A stretch of 64,000 nucleotides of DNA, taken from assembly GCF_001544495.1 (NCBI RefSeq), contig NZ_FCNZ02000004.1:124001-188000 (forward strand), given 5' to 3'. This DNA is from Caballeronia telluris. GTDB taxonomy: Bacteria > Pseudomonadota > Gammaproteobacteria > Burkholderiales > Burkholderiaceae. Positions 42,942 through 51,493 of this stretch are shown piece by piece. The first letter of the stretch is position 1, and each line of letters opens with the position of its first letter. Position numbers and translations under genes: made by a program. Under the pieces are notes generated by a model. It was not told the origin of the DNA, did no database searches, and saw only the letters and a list, made by a program, of their open reading frames with translations.

Positions 42942-44648
42942 ATGTTCAACAAGAAGAAGACGCCCGGCCGCGTCGCTTACCAGACGCCGCACCCGAATCC
43001 GATGCTCGCGAGCCGCCTTCCGAAGTGGCGCTCGACGCTCGTCCTCTTGTGCGTCTCCAGCGCGTTCGCCGCGCTCGCCGGCCGCGCGCTGTGGGTGCAG
43101 GTGCTCAACCAGGACTTCTACATCAACGAGGGCCAGAAGCGTTATCAGCGCACGCTCGAACTGGAGGCGACGCGCGGCCGGATCGTCGACCGCAACGGCG
43201 CGATGCTCGCTGTGAGCCTTTCGACCTACGAAATCTGGGCGACGCCGAAGCTCTTCGATGCCGAACGCGCCCGCGACATCGCGCGCCTCATCGACATGCC
43301 GGAGAAGGAATTGCTGCGGCGCCTCAACGCGAGCCGCTCGTTCGTGCTGCTCAAGCGCCAGGTCGACGCCGACACGGCGACGCGCATCGCCGAAGCCGGC
43401 CGTGCGGGCGTCACGCTCGTGCCGGACACGAAGCGTTTCTATCCCGAAGGCGAGTCGGCGGCACACATCGTCGGCTTCACGAACAGCGAGGACAGCGGCC
43501 AGGAAGGCATCGAACTCGCCGCCGACGCGCGCCTCACGGGCGAGCAAGGCCAGCGCGAAGTGATCCGCGACCGGCTCGGGCGGGTGATCTCCGAAATCGG
43601 CGAGAGCGCGCCGCCGCAGAACGGCGAAACGATTCACCTGACGATCGACCGCCGCATCCAGCAGCTCGCGCACACGCAGCTGAAGGCGGCGATCACGAAG
43701 CATCAGGCGCGCGCGGGGAGCGTCGTCGTGCTCGACGCGCGCAACGGCGAGATCCTCGCGCTCGCGAACTATCCGACCTTCGACCCGAACGACCGCGCCC
43801 GTCTGACGGGCGAGCAGTTGCGCAACCGCGCGCTCACCGACACGTTCGAACCCGGCTCGACGATCAAGCCGCTCGTCGCGGCGCTGTCGATCGACCTCGG
43901 GCTGGCGCGGCCCGACACGCGCATCGACACGTCGCCGGGCACGTTCAAACTCGGGCCGAACGTGATCCACGACACGTCGAATCACGGCGTCATCACGGTG
44001 TCGCAGGCGGTGCAGATGTCGAGCAACATCGCGCTCACCAAGCTCGCGCTCAGGCTGCAGCCCGAAACGATGTGGCAGAAGTATCGCGAATACGGCATCG
44101 GCAGCGCGCCCGACTTGACGTTCCCCGGCGCCGCCACCGGCCGGCTGCGCTCGCACGAGCGCTGGAAGCCGATCGAGCAGGCGACGATGGCCTACGGCTA
44201 CGGACTCTCGCTCTCGCTATTGCAGATTGCGCAGGTCTACACCGCCTACGCCGGAACCGGCCACTTCCATCCGGCCACGCTCGTGCTCGACGACACGCGC
44301 GCCGCGCCCGTCGCCGTCACGAAACCCGCGACCGCCGCCGCGATCCGCACCATGCTCGAAATGGCGATGGGACCCGAAGGCACCGGACGCGCGGCGAACG
44401 TCGAGGGGTATCGCGTCGGCGGCAAGACGGGCACGGCGAGAAAGCAGGTCGGGCGCGCGTATGCGAAGAATAAATACCGCGCGTCGTTCGTCGGCATGGC
44501 GCCGATGAGCGCGCCGCGCGTGATCGTCGCGGTGATGATCGACGAGCCGTCGACGGGGTCCTACTACGGCGGGACGGTGGCGGGGCCGGTGTTCTCCGGC
44601 GTCGTCGGCGGGACGATGCAGCTGCTCGGCGTGCCGCCCGACGCGTGA
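42942..44648 (+). CDS. FtsI/PBP3-like peptidoglycan D,D-transpeptidase
   Basis: The 568-residue class B penicillin-binding protein has a short cytoplasmic N-terminus, one membrane helix (residues about 31-50), a pedestal (RGRIVDRNGAMLAVS), and a transpeptidase domain with S306-x-x-K309 (GSTIK), S360-x-N362 and K495TGT498. All catalytic residues are present. It cross-links peptidoglycan in the periplasm. It lies next to nat and not in a division gene cluster, so it is probably a second FtsI-type PBP; its division or elongation role is not determinable. Confidence 0.93.
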   Translation: MFNKKKTPGRVAYQTPHPNPMLASRLPKWRSTLVLLCVSSAFAALAGRALWVQVLNQDFYINEGQKRYQRTLELEATRGRIVDRNGAMLAVSLSTYEIWATPKLFDAERARDIARLIDMPEKELLRRLNASRSFVLLKRQVDADTATRIAEAGRAGVTLVPDTKRFYPEGESAAHIVGFTNSEDSGQEGIELAADARLTGEQGQREVIRDRLGRVISEIGESAPPQNGETIHLTIDRRIQQLAHTQLKAAITKHQARAGSVVVLDARNGEILALANYPTFDPNDRARLTGEQLRNRALTDTFEPGSTIKPLVAALSIDLGLARPDTRIDTSPGTFKLGPNVIHDTSNHGVITVSQAVQMSSNIALTKLALRLQPETMWQKYREYGIGSAPDLTFPGAATGRLRSHERWKPIEQATMAYGYGLSLSLLQIAQVYTAYAGTGHFHPATLVLDDTRAAPVAVTKPATAAAIRTMLEMAMGPEGTGRAANVEGYRVGGKTGTARKQVGRAYAKNKYRASFVGMAPMSAPRVIVAVMIDEPSTGSYYGGTVAGPVFSGVVGGTMQLLGVPPDA

Positions 44649-44758
44649 TTCGCCGCGTGCCGGGCGCGCGCCTTGCTGCCGTCATACTGTCGAAACCGTA
44701 AGGGCGCCGTGCTCTAATGACGCCTTCAGAACGAGAGAAACGAATGCTCAGAGAGACC

Positions 44759-45088
44759 ATGAAGAAACGCGCAGCGCTCTTCGCGCTTCCCCTGCTGCTC
44801 GGCGCATGCGGCTACTTTCACAACCCGGACGCCGGCGAACCGGAAGTCGAGAAGGCGTCGAACAGTTCCGTCGACAGCATCGTGCGGTGCATCACGAAGG
44901 AAGCCGACAAGCACGACGCGCCCTACAAGAAAACGCCGATCCCGCAGGGCGTGATGCTCGAATTCGGCGAATCCAACGTGATCAAGGTGCGCTTCGACAA
45001 CGGCGAGACGAGCTATCGCTTCTATCCGGGCCAGCGCCACACGTCGAACATGTGGATCGAGGGTGCGGGCAAGAAGTGCGCGCCTTGA
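44759..45088 (+). CDS. Small lipoprotein of unknown function
   Basis: The 109-residue protein has a classic lipoprotein signal: MKKRAALFALPLLLGAC, with the lipobox LLGAC giving Cys17. The mature part (about 92 residues) has PIPQGVMLEFGESN and a polar, beta-like C-terminal segment with a second Cys near the end. Start choice: the ATG at 44759 gives the cleanest signal peptide; upstream in-frame ATGs at 44717 and 44744 would add a polar leader. Family not recognised. It ends 13 bp before the next small gene. Confidence 0.8.
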   Translation: MKKRAALFALPLLLGACGYFHNPDAGEPEVEKASNSSVDSIVRCITKEADKHDAPYKKTPIPQGVMLEFGESNVIKVRFDNGETSYRFYPGQRHTSNMWIEGAGKKCAP

Positions 45089-45101
45089 GATAAGACCGAA
45101 C

Positions 45102-45380
45102 ATGCGCTCCACCAAGGCAATCGCCGCTGTCGAGCGGCTCAAGATCCGCAGCGGCAATCCGCAGTTCGCGGCCGTTAGCCTGAGCGGCGGCCTGTTCTAT
45201 CTCGTCGACAAATCGGCGGACGGCGACCAGAAAGTCTCCGCGCCGCTGCCGATGGACCAATTCGTCGCGTTCGTCAACGCGATCCAGCCCGCGAAGCCGC
45301 GCAAGACCAGCAAGCTCGATCTCGCGATGGAAGAGCAGATCCGGCGCAGCGGCAAGACGCGCGACACCGGCGAAGGCTGA
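45102..45380 (+). CDS. Small protein of unknown function
   Basis: The 92-residue protein is soluble and polar with no signal peptide (MRSTKAIAAVERLKIRSG, then GGLFYLVDK). A PxDQFVAFVNAIQPAKPRKTSK segment and a Lys/Arg-rich tail could bind nucleic acid, but this is only compositional. The start at 45102 avoids the overlapping upstream frame. It follows the lipoprotein gene by 13 bp and probably shares its transcript. No family is recognised. Confidence 0.6.
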   Translation: MRSTKAIAAVERLKIRSGNPQFAAVSLSGGLFYLVDKSADGDQKVSAPLPMDQFVAFVNAIQPAKPRKTSKLDLAMEEQIRRSGKTRDTGEG

Positions 45381-45642
45381 ACGCTCGCACTTTTTCATTG
45401 CCCCTGCGCGCATCCCTGTTCGCCGCGCCACGGCACGACGCAAACATGGCGCCGTTCGGCGAAACAATGTGCGATGCCAGACGGAGCACCTACCCTCGCC
45501 TTGCGTACATTTTTGACAACGGTCGCAAAAACCGAGGGGCCGCCTGAAACGACGTCGAGCGTTCGGGCGAACGGGGTGCCCGCGCGGCGACGGAAGCGTT
45601 GATTCGCGTCCGTTGCCGCGTGGCTCAAACGGTGACGAGTAC

Positions 45643-45951
45643 ATGAAAAAGAAGAAAACCGAGACCACGGGCAGCCTGCTGCCCTCGGCGATGGCCGATG
45701 TCGAACTTCAGCACATCGAACGCGCGCTCGCCCAGCTTCGGACGATGAGCGCGCAATCCTCCGGAACACTGAACGTCGAATACTGGCGCGAGCGGCTCAA
45801 CGCCGTTGGCACGCAGTACGCGCTCGTGCCCGCGCAGAGGCGGCGCATCGAGGCGCTGCGGGGCGCGCTCGACGCGGTCGGCAAAGGACCACGCGACTCC
45901 ACGCCGGGTCGCAGGAAAACCACCAATAGGCTTTGGGCGAAAGCGGCCTAA
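45643..45951 (+). CDS. Small basic protein of unknown function
   Basis: The 102-residue protein begins MKKKKTETTGSLLPSAMADVELQHIERALAQLRTM, continues with helix-forming stretches and ends in an Arg/Lys-rich tail (GRRKTTNRLWAKAA). No membrane or catalytic motif is visible. It may be a small DNA- or RNA-associated protein, which is inferred from charge alone. A 262-bp gap precedes it and a GC-rich hairpin follows at 45992-46015. Confidence 0.55.
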   Translation: MKKKKTETTGSLLPSAMADVELQHIERALAQLRTMSAQSSGTLNVEYWRERLNAVGTQYALVPAQRRRIEALRGALDAVGKGPRDSTPGRRKTTNRLWAKAA

Positions 45952-45991
45952 CCACCGCTTTCGCCCCTTCGCGCCGCGGCGCGAGCCACGA

Positions 45992-46015
45992 GCGCCGTCG
46001 CGCGAGCGACGGCGC
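45992..46015 (+). terminator. Perfect 10-bp stem with GCGA tetraloop
   Basis: GCGCCGTCGC (45992-46001) and GCGACGGCGC (46006-46015) pair perfectly around GCGA, a GNRA-type loop. It lies 41 bp after the preceding stop and has no T-run, so it may be a rho-assisted end, a stabilising 3' hairpin or part of the next gene's leader. A 14-bp palindrome (CGCGCCGCGGCGCG, 45970-45983) precedes it. Confidence 0.45.
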
Positions 46016-46100
46016 GCAAGCTTTCCTGTAAGCGTTCCCGTCGATGCCGTCAGGCATTGTTCCTGCTCCTCGCAGAGACCTTGGTCTTTCTGGAGCCCGC

Positions 46101-46415
46101 ATGTCCCGATTCGATTCCACTTTCCTTCGCCGCGCTGCAACGGCCGCTTTCGCGTGCTCGATCGCTTTGACCAGCAGCAGCGGCTTCGCGCAGATCACGA
46201 GCAGCAGCGGCTCCGAGCAGCAGGAAAATCGCACGTCGGCGATGGGCACGCAGCCCGCCGCCGCCAACTCGGCCGTCCACGAATCGCAGGCGCCCCAGTC
46301 GAAGGACGCCGCCGGCACGAACCGCGGCGCGACCGCCGGCAAGGGCCATAAGACCGAAGGCGCCGGCGGCTTCAACAACGGCCTGTACGGCACGGGCGCC
46401 GGCAGCAACAAATAA
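46101..46415 (+). CDS. Small exported Ser/Gly/Ala-rich protein of unknown function
   Basis: The 104-residue protein has a signal peptide (MSRFDSTFLRRAATAAFACS, cleavage near SSGFAQ). A low-complexity mature part follows, rich in Ser, Gly, Asn, Gln and Ala and ending GGFNNGLYGTGAGSNK. Such tails occur in small secreted or cell-envelope proteins of Burkholderia relatives. TGGAG before the ATG at 46101 supports the start. It converges with the formate/nitrite channel gene with 20 bp between stops. Confidence 0.7.
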   Translation: MSRFDSTFLRRAATAAFACSIALTSSSGFAQITSSSGSEQQENRTSAMGTQPAAANSAVHESQAPQSKDAAGTNRGATAGKGHKTEGAGGFNNGLYGTGAGSNK

Positions 46416-46435
46416 CGCCGTCGCGCCGGCTCGCG

Positions 46436-47350
46436 TCAGTCCTGCCGGTTCGGCGCGCCGGCGATCTCCGGTGCGATCGCCGCGTGGTTGACGATCGCCA
46501 CGAGCGAGATTCCGCCGATCATGTTGCCGATGAACGTCGGCAGCAGGAACACGCCGAAGTAATCGCCGATGCTCGCCGCGCCGGTCATCACCGCGTACGA
46601 CGCCTCGACCGACCCCGCGATCACGTGCGACAGCTTGCTCACCGCGACCGTGTAGGTGATCAAGAGGATCGTCAGGAGTCGCGCCGAACGCGCGCTCGGC
46701 AGCAGCCACACCATCAGCGCGATCAGCCAGCCGGCGAACATGCCACGCACGACGGTCACGCCGAAGCTTCCCGTCAGCGGCGCCTGCGCGACGTTGGCGA
46801 GCGACTCGGTGACCTCGGGCGAGAACACGCCGGGAAACTGCAAAAACCCCGCGAAGATTACCGTGCCGACCAGGTTGAACAGCAGCACGATCGACCAGAG
46901 GCGCAGCGTCTTGAGCAGCGTCTTCATGTCGCGCCGCGTGAGCACCGGCAGCACCGCCGAGAGCGTGCTCTCGGTAAAGAGTTGCTGGCGCCCGAGAATC
47001 ACGATCACGAAACCGACCGTATAGCCGAAGCTCGATACGAGCCCGCGCCAGCTCGTGTCGGGCAGCGCGCTTTCGAGGGTCGCCTGCACGAGAAAAGAAA
47101 ATCCCATCGACAACCCCGCCGCCAGCGCCGACCAGATCAGCGCCCCCGCGGTGCGGTCCATCGCGGCCTCGCCTTCCTCGCGCACGATCTCGTGGATCAC
47201 CAGCGCGCGCGGCGTCGAGTGCTCGGCGGCCTGGTCCTGCTCGTCACGGTTCAGGTGGGGCGAATTCGCGCCGGCCTCCGACGCTTCCGGCGTGGCAGCG
47301 GACGCGTCCGATCCGGAACGCGCGCGTGAAGGGTTCTGCTCGTCTGACAT
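46436..47350 (-). CDS. Formate/nitrite transporter (FNT) family channel
   Basis: The 304-residue protein has a roughly 50-residue polar N-terminal extension followed by six predicted membrane helices with FNT features (GLVSSFGYTVGFVIVILGRQQLFTESTLSAVLPVL, then VIAGSVEASYAVM, and FLLPTFIGNMIGGI). Family members conduct formate, nitrite, hydrosulfide or lactate with proton coupling; the substrate here is not clear. It sits just downstream of pelG but appears independent, separated by 127 bp. Confidence 0.9.
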   Translation of the reverse strand: MSDEQNPSRARSGSDASAATPEASEAGANSPHLNRDEQDQAAEHSTPRALVIHEIVREEGEAAMDRTAGALIWSALAAGLSMGFSFLVQATLESALPDTSWRGLVSSFGYTVGFVIVILGRQQLFTESTLSAVLPVLTRRDMKTLLKTLRLWSIVLLFNLVGTVIFAGFLQFPGVFSPEVTESLANVAQAPLTGSFGVTVVRGMFAGWLIALMVWLLPSARSARLLTILLITYTVAVSKLSHVIAGSVEASYAVMTGAASIGDYFGVFLLPTFIGNMIGGISLVAIVNHAAIAPEIAGAPNRQD

Positions 47351-47477
47351 GGACTGGTTGCTCCGGGATGCTCGCCGACGATCCAGGAACGAACGCGGCG
47401 AATGAACGGGAATGGCGCGTCCGTGTGTGTGCGGAAACGACGTCCCGATCTAGCACGAACGATGCCCGCCACGCGCA

Positions 47478-48848
47478 TCACTGGAGCATGAAGGTTTCGT
47501 ATTCGAGCGTATCGAGCTTGCGGTCGAGCCAGTAGAGGCTCAGGAGCACGACGGCAAGCAGCGCGAGCGCAAAACCGTAGCCGTACCAGCCCGGGTTGAG
47601 CGCAAGCGTGATGCCGGTGAACGCGACGTTCAACAGCACGAACAGCGCGACGAGCGTGAGCACCACGCGGCGCTTGTCGAGATAGAAGAACACATTGATC
47701 ACGCCCATGAAGATCACCTGCAGGCTCGCGGCGATCACGTCGACGTAGAAGAGCGGCAGATAGAGCGTCGAAATCCGCAGCCAGTCGAGCAGCACGGTGC
47801 CGATCGCGAACAGCATCAGCGCGGCGGTCGCCTGCACTTTCACGATCTCGTAGAGCCCGTTGCGCAGCGCCTCGACCATCGCGTTGCGCATGCGCTCGAT
47901 GTGCTGCAGCGAGGCGCCCTCGCGCACGGCGTTGTAGAACTCGTCGTAATACTCGACGAAGTCCGTCTCGATGCGCATCAGGAACACCGCCATCCCCGGG
48001 ATGATCGCGAGGTAGGAGAGGAACACCGGAATGTCGTAGATGATCGACGCGCGCAGCGGTCCGATCACGCTTTGCCCGGTCGCCGGCGAGTACCAGAACA
48101 TGAACTTGTCGGCCCAGACGCCGAGGTTGTACAGGAAGCCGGTGAGCATCAGCGTCGGATAGCGATAGCGCTTCATGAAGAGCTCGAACGCCATGAAGCG
48201 GCTGCCGGTGTAGTCGCGATAGATCAGCGTGAGGAGCCCCGCGAGCAGCACCGTCTGTCCGACGACGAAGCCGCCCAGCAGGCCCGTGAGCCCGAACACG
48301 TTCAGCGTGATCGCGGCGCCGGTCGTCAACGCATAGCCGATGAAGAACACCCACAGGATCGACATGTACTGCTTCATGCCGGAGAGGAAGATCGTCGCGA
48401 GCCAGATGTTGCTCATCACGACGAAGCCCGCCAGCATCAGCAACCGGTAAGCGGCGCTTTGCGCCGGAAAGAGCATCACGACGGCGAGCCCGCCCAGCAC
48501 CGCCGCCGCCACTGTGATGACGAGCGCCGCGCCGTGGAAATTCGGCAGCACGAGGTCGGCACGCTTTTCGAAGAGGCGATCCGACGTGAAGCGCGTATAG
48601 GCGAGTTGCAGCGGCCCCGTCAGCACGAGGCTCAGCGAAATCAGATACGTGACCGACACCTGGAACTGCGTGATGAGTCCCGTCGGCAGCACGAACGGCA
48701 AGCTGAGAATGCCGATCAGCAGAATGCCGACGATCGAGAGAATCCACGGCCCCGCGCTGATGAGGCCAGCGTACGCGTAGGCCTGCATCAGTCCCGCGAG
48801 CGTGTCGCGGCGGAGCATCTTGCGCAGTTCGAAGCCGATTCCAGCCAT
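47478..48848 (-). CDS. pelG: Pel polysaccharide inner-membrane exporter component PelG
   Basis: The 456-residue polytopic protein opens MAGIGFELRKMLRRDTLAGL, the conserved PelG start, then GPWILSIVGILLIG, and has about 12 membrane segments. PelG belongs to the MOP/flippase-type transporters and is thought to move nascent Pel across the inner membrane with PelD, PelE and PelF. It is last in the pel operon, 27 bp after pelF. Length matches the family. Confidence 0.95.
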   Translation of the reverse strand: MAGIGFELRKMLRRDTLAGLMQAYAYAGLISAGPWILSIVGILLIGILSLPFVLPTGLITQFQVSVTYLISLSLVLTGPLQLAYTRFTSDRLFEKRADLVLPNFHGAALVITVAAAVLGGLAVVMLFPAQSAAYRLLMLAGFVVMSNIWLATIFLSGMKQYMSILWVFFIGYALTTGAAITLNVFGLTGLLGGFVVGQTVLLAGLLTLIYRDYTGSRFMAFELFMKRYRYPTLMLTGFLYNLGVWADKFMFWYSPATGQSVIGPLRASIIYDIPVFLSYLAIIPGMAVFLMRIETDFVEYYDEFYNAVREGASLQHIERMRNAMVEALRNGLYEIVKVQATAALMLFAIGTVLLDWLRISTLYLPLFYVDVIAASLQVIFMGVINVFFYLDKRRVVLTLVALFVLLNVAFTGITLALNPGWYGYGFALALLAVVLLSLYWLDRKLDTLEYETFMLQ

Positions 48849-48875
48849 GTCCGTGCCTTGGAAGTGGGTGAGCGT

Positions 48876-50432
48876 TCAGCCCGGCGTCGCGATCAGGCGC
48901 GCGTAGAGCGACCGATAAGCGCCGACCATTCTGTCCTGCGTATAGAAGCGCTCGACCCGCGCGATGCCGGCCGCCTGCGCCGCGTGCCAGTTTCTGTCGT
49001 CGAGGAGGTCGAGCGCGGCCTGCGCGAGCGCGCGCGGATCGGCGATCTGCACGACGCGTCCCGCCGCGCCGAGCGCCGCGTCCTCGCCGGGCAGCCCGTC
49101 AATCAGTTGCCGGCACGAGCCGACATCCGTCGTGACGGACGGCACGCCCGCCGCGAACCCTTCGAGCACGACGAGCGGCAGCGCCTCCGAGATCGAACTC
49201 AGGATCAGCACGCCGCAGCGCGGCAACAGTTCGTCGATCTTCTGGAAGCCGAGAAACTTCACCTTCTCTTCGAGCCCCAGGCTCTCGACGAGACTGCGGC
49301 ATTCCTTCGCGTATTCCTCGTCTTCGTCCTCGGGACCGGCGATCCACGCCTCGGCTTGCGGCTCCTCGCGCACCACCGTCAGCATCGCGCGGATGAAGGT
49401 CTTGATGTCCTTGATCGGCACCACGCGGCCGATCAGGCAGAGCGTCTTCGGCACCTGCGACGCGCGCTTGCCGCGCAGCGCCGCGAGCCGCGCGAGATTC
49501 ACGCCGTTCGGAATGCTCGCGGTCTTGTGCGCGGGCGCGCCGTCGGCGACCTGGCGTTGCCGGTTGCCTTCGTAGAGCGCGATGATGTCGGCGGCGGCGT
49601 CGTAGCACACGCGTCCGAGCGTTTCGAAGAAGCGCACCCACAGATCGCGGAAATAGCCGACCTGCGAGACGTCGCGCTCGAAGATGCTGCGGTTGTCGCG
49701 AATCCACTGGCTCTGGAACAGGTCGATCTTGCGTTCCTTCGTGTAGATGCCGTGTTCCGAGACGAGCAGCGGGCGCCCGGTCCGATGATGCGCGAGCGCG
49801 CCGAGAAAGCCCGCATAGCCCGTCGATACCGTGTGGTAGACGCCCGCGAGCGGCAGCGTCTGCGCGATGCGCGCGAGTTGCCAGAGCGGCTTGTGCATGA
49901 TCCGCACGGTCCAGAAGTAATCGACGAAGGACGGGTCCGTGCAGCGCTCGCGATACTGCTCGGTGATGAACTTCCACGCCTCGCGCGAGTAGAGGAATTC
50001 CTGCTCGGAGAGCTTGCCGCCGGGCGCCAGTTCGCCGAGCATGTCCTTGAGCATCGCGCCGGCCGCCGCGCGCATCGCGGGGTTGCGCATCGCGTCGTGC
50101 AGTTGCGCCGACTGCGCGAACGCCGCACGGTCGCCACGGCCCTTTTCGATCGACGGCGGCGCGTCGAAATCGTAGAGGAAGTGGTTTTCCTGATGCACGA
50201 CGTTGTCCGGCAGCGGATACGAAAGCTTCGGATAATCCTGCGGCCGGCTGCCGAGAAAGCACAGCGCGAACGAGTGCTCCGGAAACGCGCGGATGATCTG
50301 GTTGACCCAGCTCGACACGCCGCCGCTCACATACGGAAACGTGCCTTCGAGCAGCAGGACGACATCGGCCTTCGAAGCCTTCGGAAGCGCCGCGCTGGCG
50401 GTTTGCTTCGAAACGTGCTCGACGGTACTCAT
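48876..50432 (-). CDS. pelF: Pel polysaccharide glycosyltransferase PelF
   Basis: The 518-residue cytoplasmic GT4-type glycosyltransferase begins, after a short leader, with VVLLLEGTFPYVSGGVSSWVNQII, the PelF hallmark. The C-terminal domain has IGRVVPIKDIKTFIRAM and the EALPLVVLE pair (E-x7-E) expected for a retaining GT-B enzyme. It polymerises Pel from UDP-activated N-acetylhexosamines. The ATG at 50432 starts the conserved part; an open frame upstream crosses pelE. It overlaps pelE by 4 bp. Confidence 0.95.
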   Translation of the reverse strand: MSTVEHVSKQTASAALPKASKADVVLLLEGTFPYVSGGVSSWVNQIIRAFPEHSFALCFLGSRPQDYPKLSYPLPDNVVHQENHFLYDFDAPPSIEKGRGDRAAFAQSAQLHDAMRNPAMRAAAGAMLKDMLGELAPGGKLSEQEFLYSREAWKFITEQYRERCTDPSFVDYFWTVRIMHKPLWQLARIAQTLPLAGVYHTVSTGYAGFLGALAHHRTGRPLLVSEHGIYTKERKIDLFQSQWIRDNRSIFERDVSQVGYFRDLWVRFFETLGRVCYDAAADIIALYEGNRQRQVADGAPAHKTASIPNGVNLARLAALRGKRASQVPKTLCLIGRVVPIKDIKTFIRAMLTVVREEPQAEAWIAGPEDEDEEYAKECRSLVESLGLEEKVKFLGFQKIDELLPRCGVLILSSISEALPLVVLEGFAAGVPSVTTDVGSCRQLIDGLPGEDAALGAAGRVVQIADPRALAQAALDLLDDRNWHAAQAAGIARVERFYTQDRMVGAYRSLYARLIATPG

Positions 50433-51493
50433 GGCAGCGCCTTTTTTGGGGAGGCAGTTGAAGCAGCGAAAGCCGGCAGCCAGTAGTCGAGCACGGGCTC
50501 CATCACGGGCAGCACGGCGGACGAATTCATCTGCACAAGGAGCGATCGCACGCGGACATAATCGCCGCGCAAGTACGCGGCTTCCGCGAGATAAGGCAGC
50601 ATGCGGTCGCGGGCGAAGCCGCATTCGATGGCGCGCGCGAGCAGCGCTTCGGCGTCGTCGAGATCGCGCCGGTCGAGCGCGAGACGCCCGCGCATGCGCC
50701 ACAGCGACGCATCGCCCGGCTCGATGGCAAGCGCCGCCTGCGCGTAGGCGTCGGCCTGCTGGGCTGCGTTGCGATAGACGTCGCCCTGCACCAGATACCC
50801 GTAGATCAGCTCGCCGTAGAGCGCCGCCAGCGTCTTGTTCACGCGATACCGCTCGCGCGGCGCGAGTTCGCGCGCGAGCTTCGGGCGCTCGGCGAGAATC
50901 TTCTGTGTCAGGAGCTTCTCCTGGCTGTCGAGCATGCCGTAGGCGAGCAAGCGAATGTCGTCGAGCGGATCGGCCAGCATGCCGCGCAGCAGCGGACTGA
51001 TGGTGTGCGCGGGCATCGACTGCATCGCGAGCAGCGCGGTCATGCGCAGCGACGTCGCCGCTTCGGCGTTCTGCAATTCGGCCTTCAGGCGCGCGCCGCG
51101 CCCGTACGACACGTGCGGGATCAGGTGCGTGGCGAACTGCGGCTCCTCCACATAGGCGATGCCGCTCGCCTCGACCCGGCGCGGCAGCGCGAGCGCGAGC
51201 GTCATTGCGCAGACGGTGGCGAGCACGCCGCCCACCGGCACGCTGAAGTTGAAGAGCCACAGATAGAACCACGACGCCTTGCCCGGAATCCGGTAGCGGC
51301 GCGGCAGCACCTGCCATGCCGCGAGCGCGATCAGCGCGGCGGCGAGCGCCTGCAGTTCGAGACAGCGCAACAGCAACGCGGTCTGCGGCCCGTCCCCCGC
51401 CGCCATCACGAAGACGCGAACTTGCAGCGCCGCCCCGGCGACTGCCGCGACGAGCGCGAACGCGGCGACGACGCGCGAATCACCGATCGACAT
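50429..51493 (-). CDS. pelE: Pel biosynthesis inner-membrane protein PelE
   Basis: The 354-residue protein has two or more N-terminal membrane helices (VVAAFALVAAVAGAALQVRVFV and further, up to about residue 130). A helical, TPR-like soluble part follows (ATSLRMTALLAMQSMPAHTISPLLRGMLADPLDDIRLLAYGMLD, then repeats up to the C-terminus). That is the PelE arrangement, a partner of PelD and PelG in the inner-membrane synthase complex. It overlaps pelD by 14 bp and pelF by 4 bp. The start at 51493 is the natural end of the pelD overlap. Confidence 0.92.
   Translation of the reverse strand: MSIGDSRVVAAFALVAAVAGAALQVRVFVMAAGDGPQTALLLRCLELQALAAALIALAAWQVLPRRYRIPGKASWFYLWLFNFSVPVGGVLATVCAMTLALALPRRVEASGIAYVEEPQFATHLIPHVSYGRGARLKAELQNAEAATSLRMTALLAMQSMPAHTISPLLRGMLADPLDDIRLLAYGMLDSQEKLLTQKILAERPKLARELAPRERYRVNKTLAALYGELIYGYLVQGDVYRNAAQQADAYAQAALAIEPGDASLWRMRGRLALDRRDLDDAEALLARAIECGFARDRMLPYLAEAAYLRGDYVRVRSLLVQMNSSAVLPVMEPVLDYWLPAFAASTASPKKALP

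Noticed and set aside
48876-51317. An 813-residue minus-strand frame that looks like a PelF fusion
   Set aside because: The N-terminal 295 residues are a shadow of pelE; PelF has its normal start at 50432.
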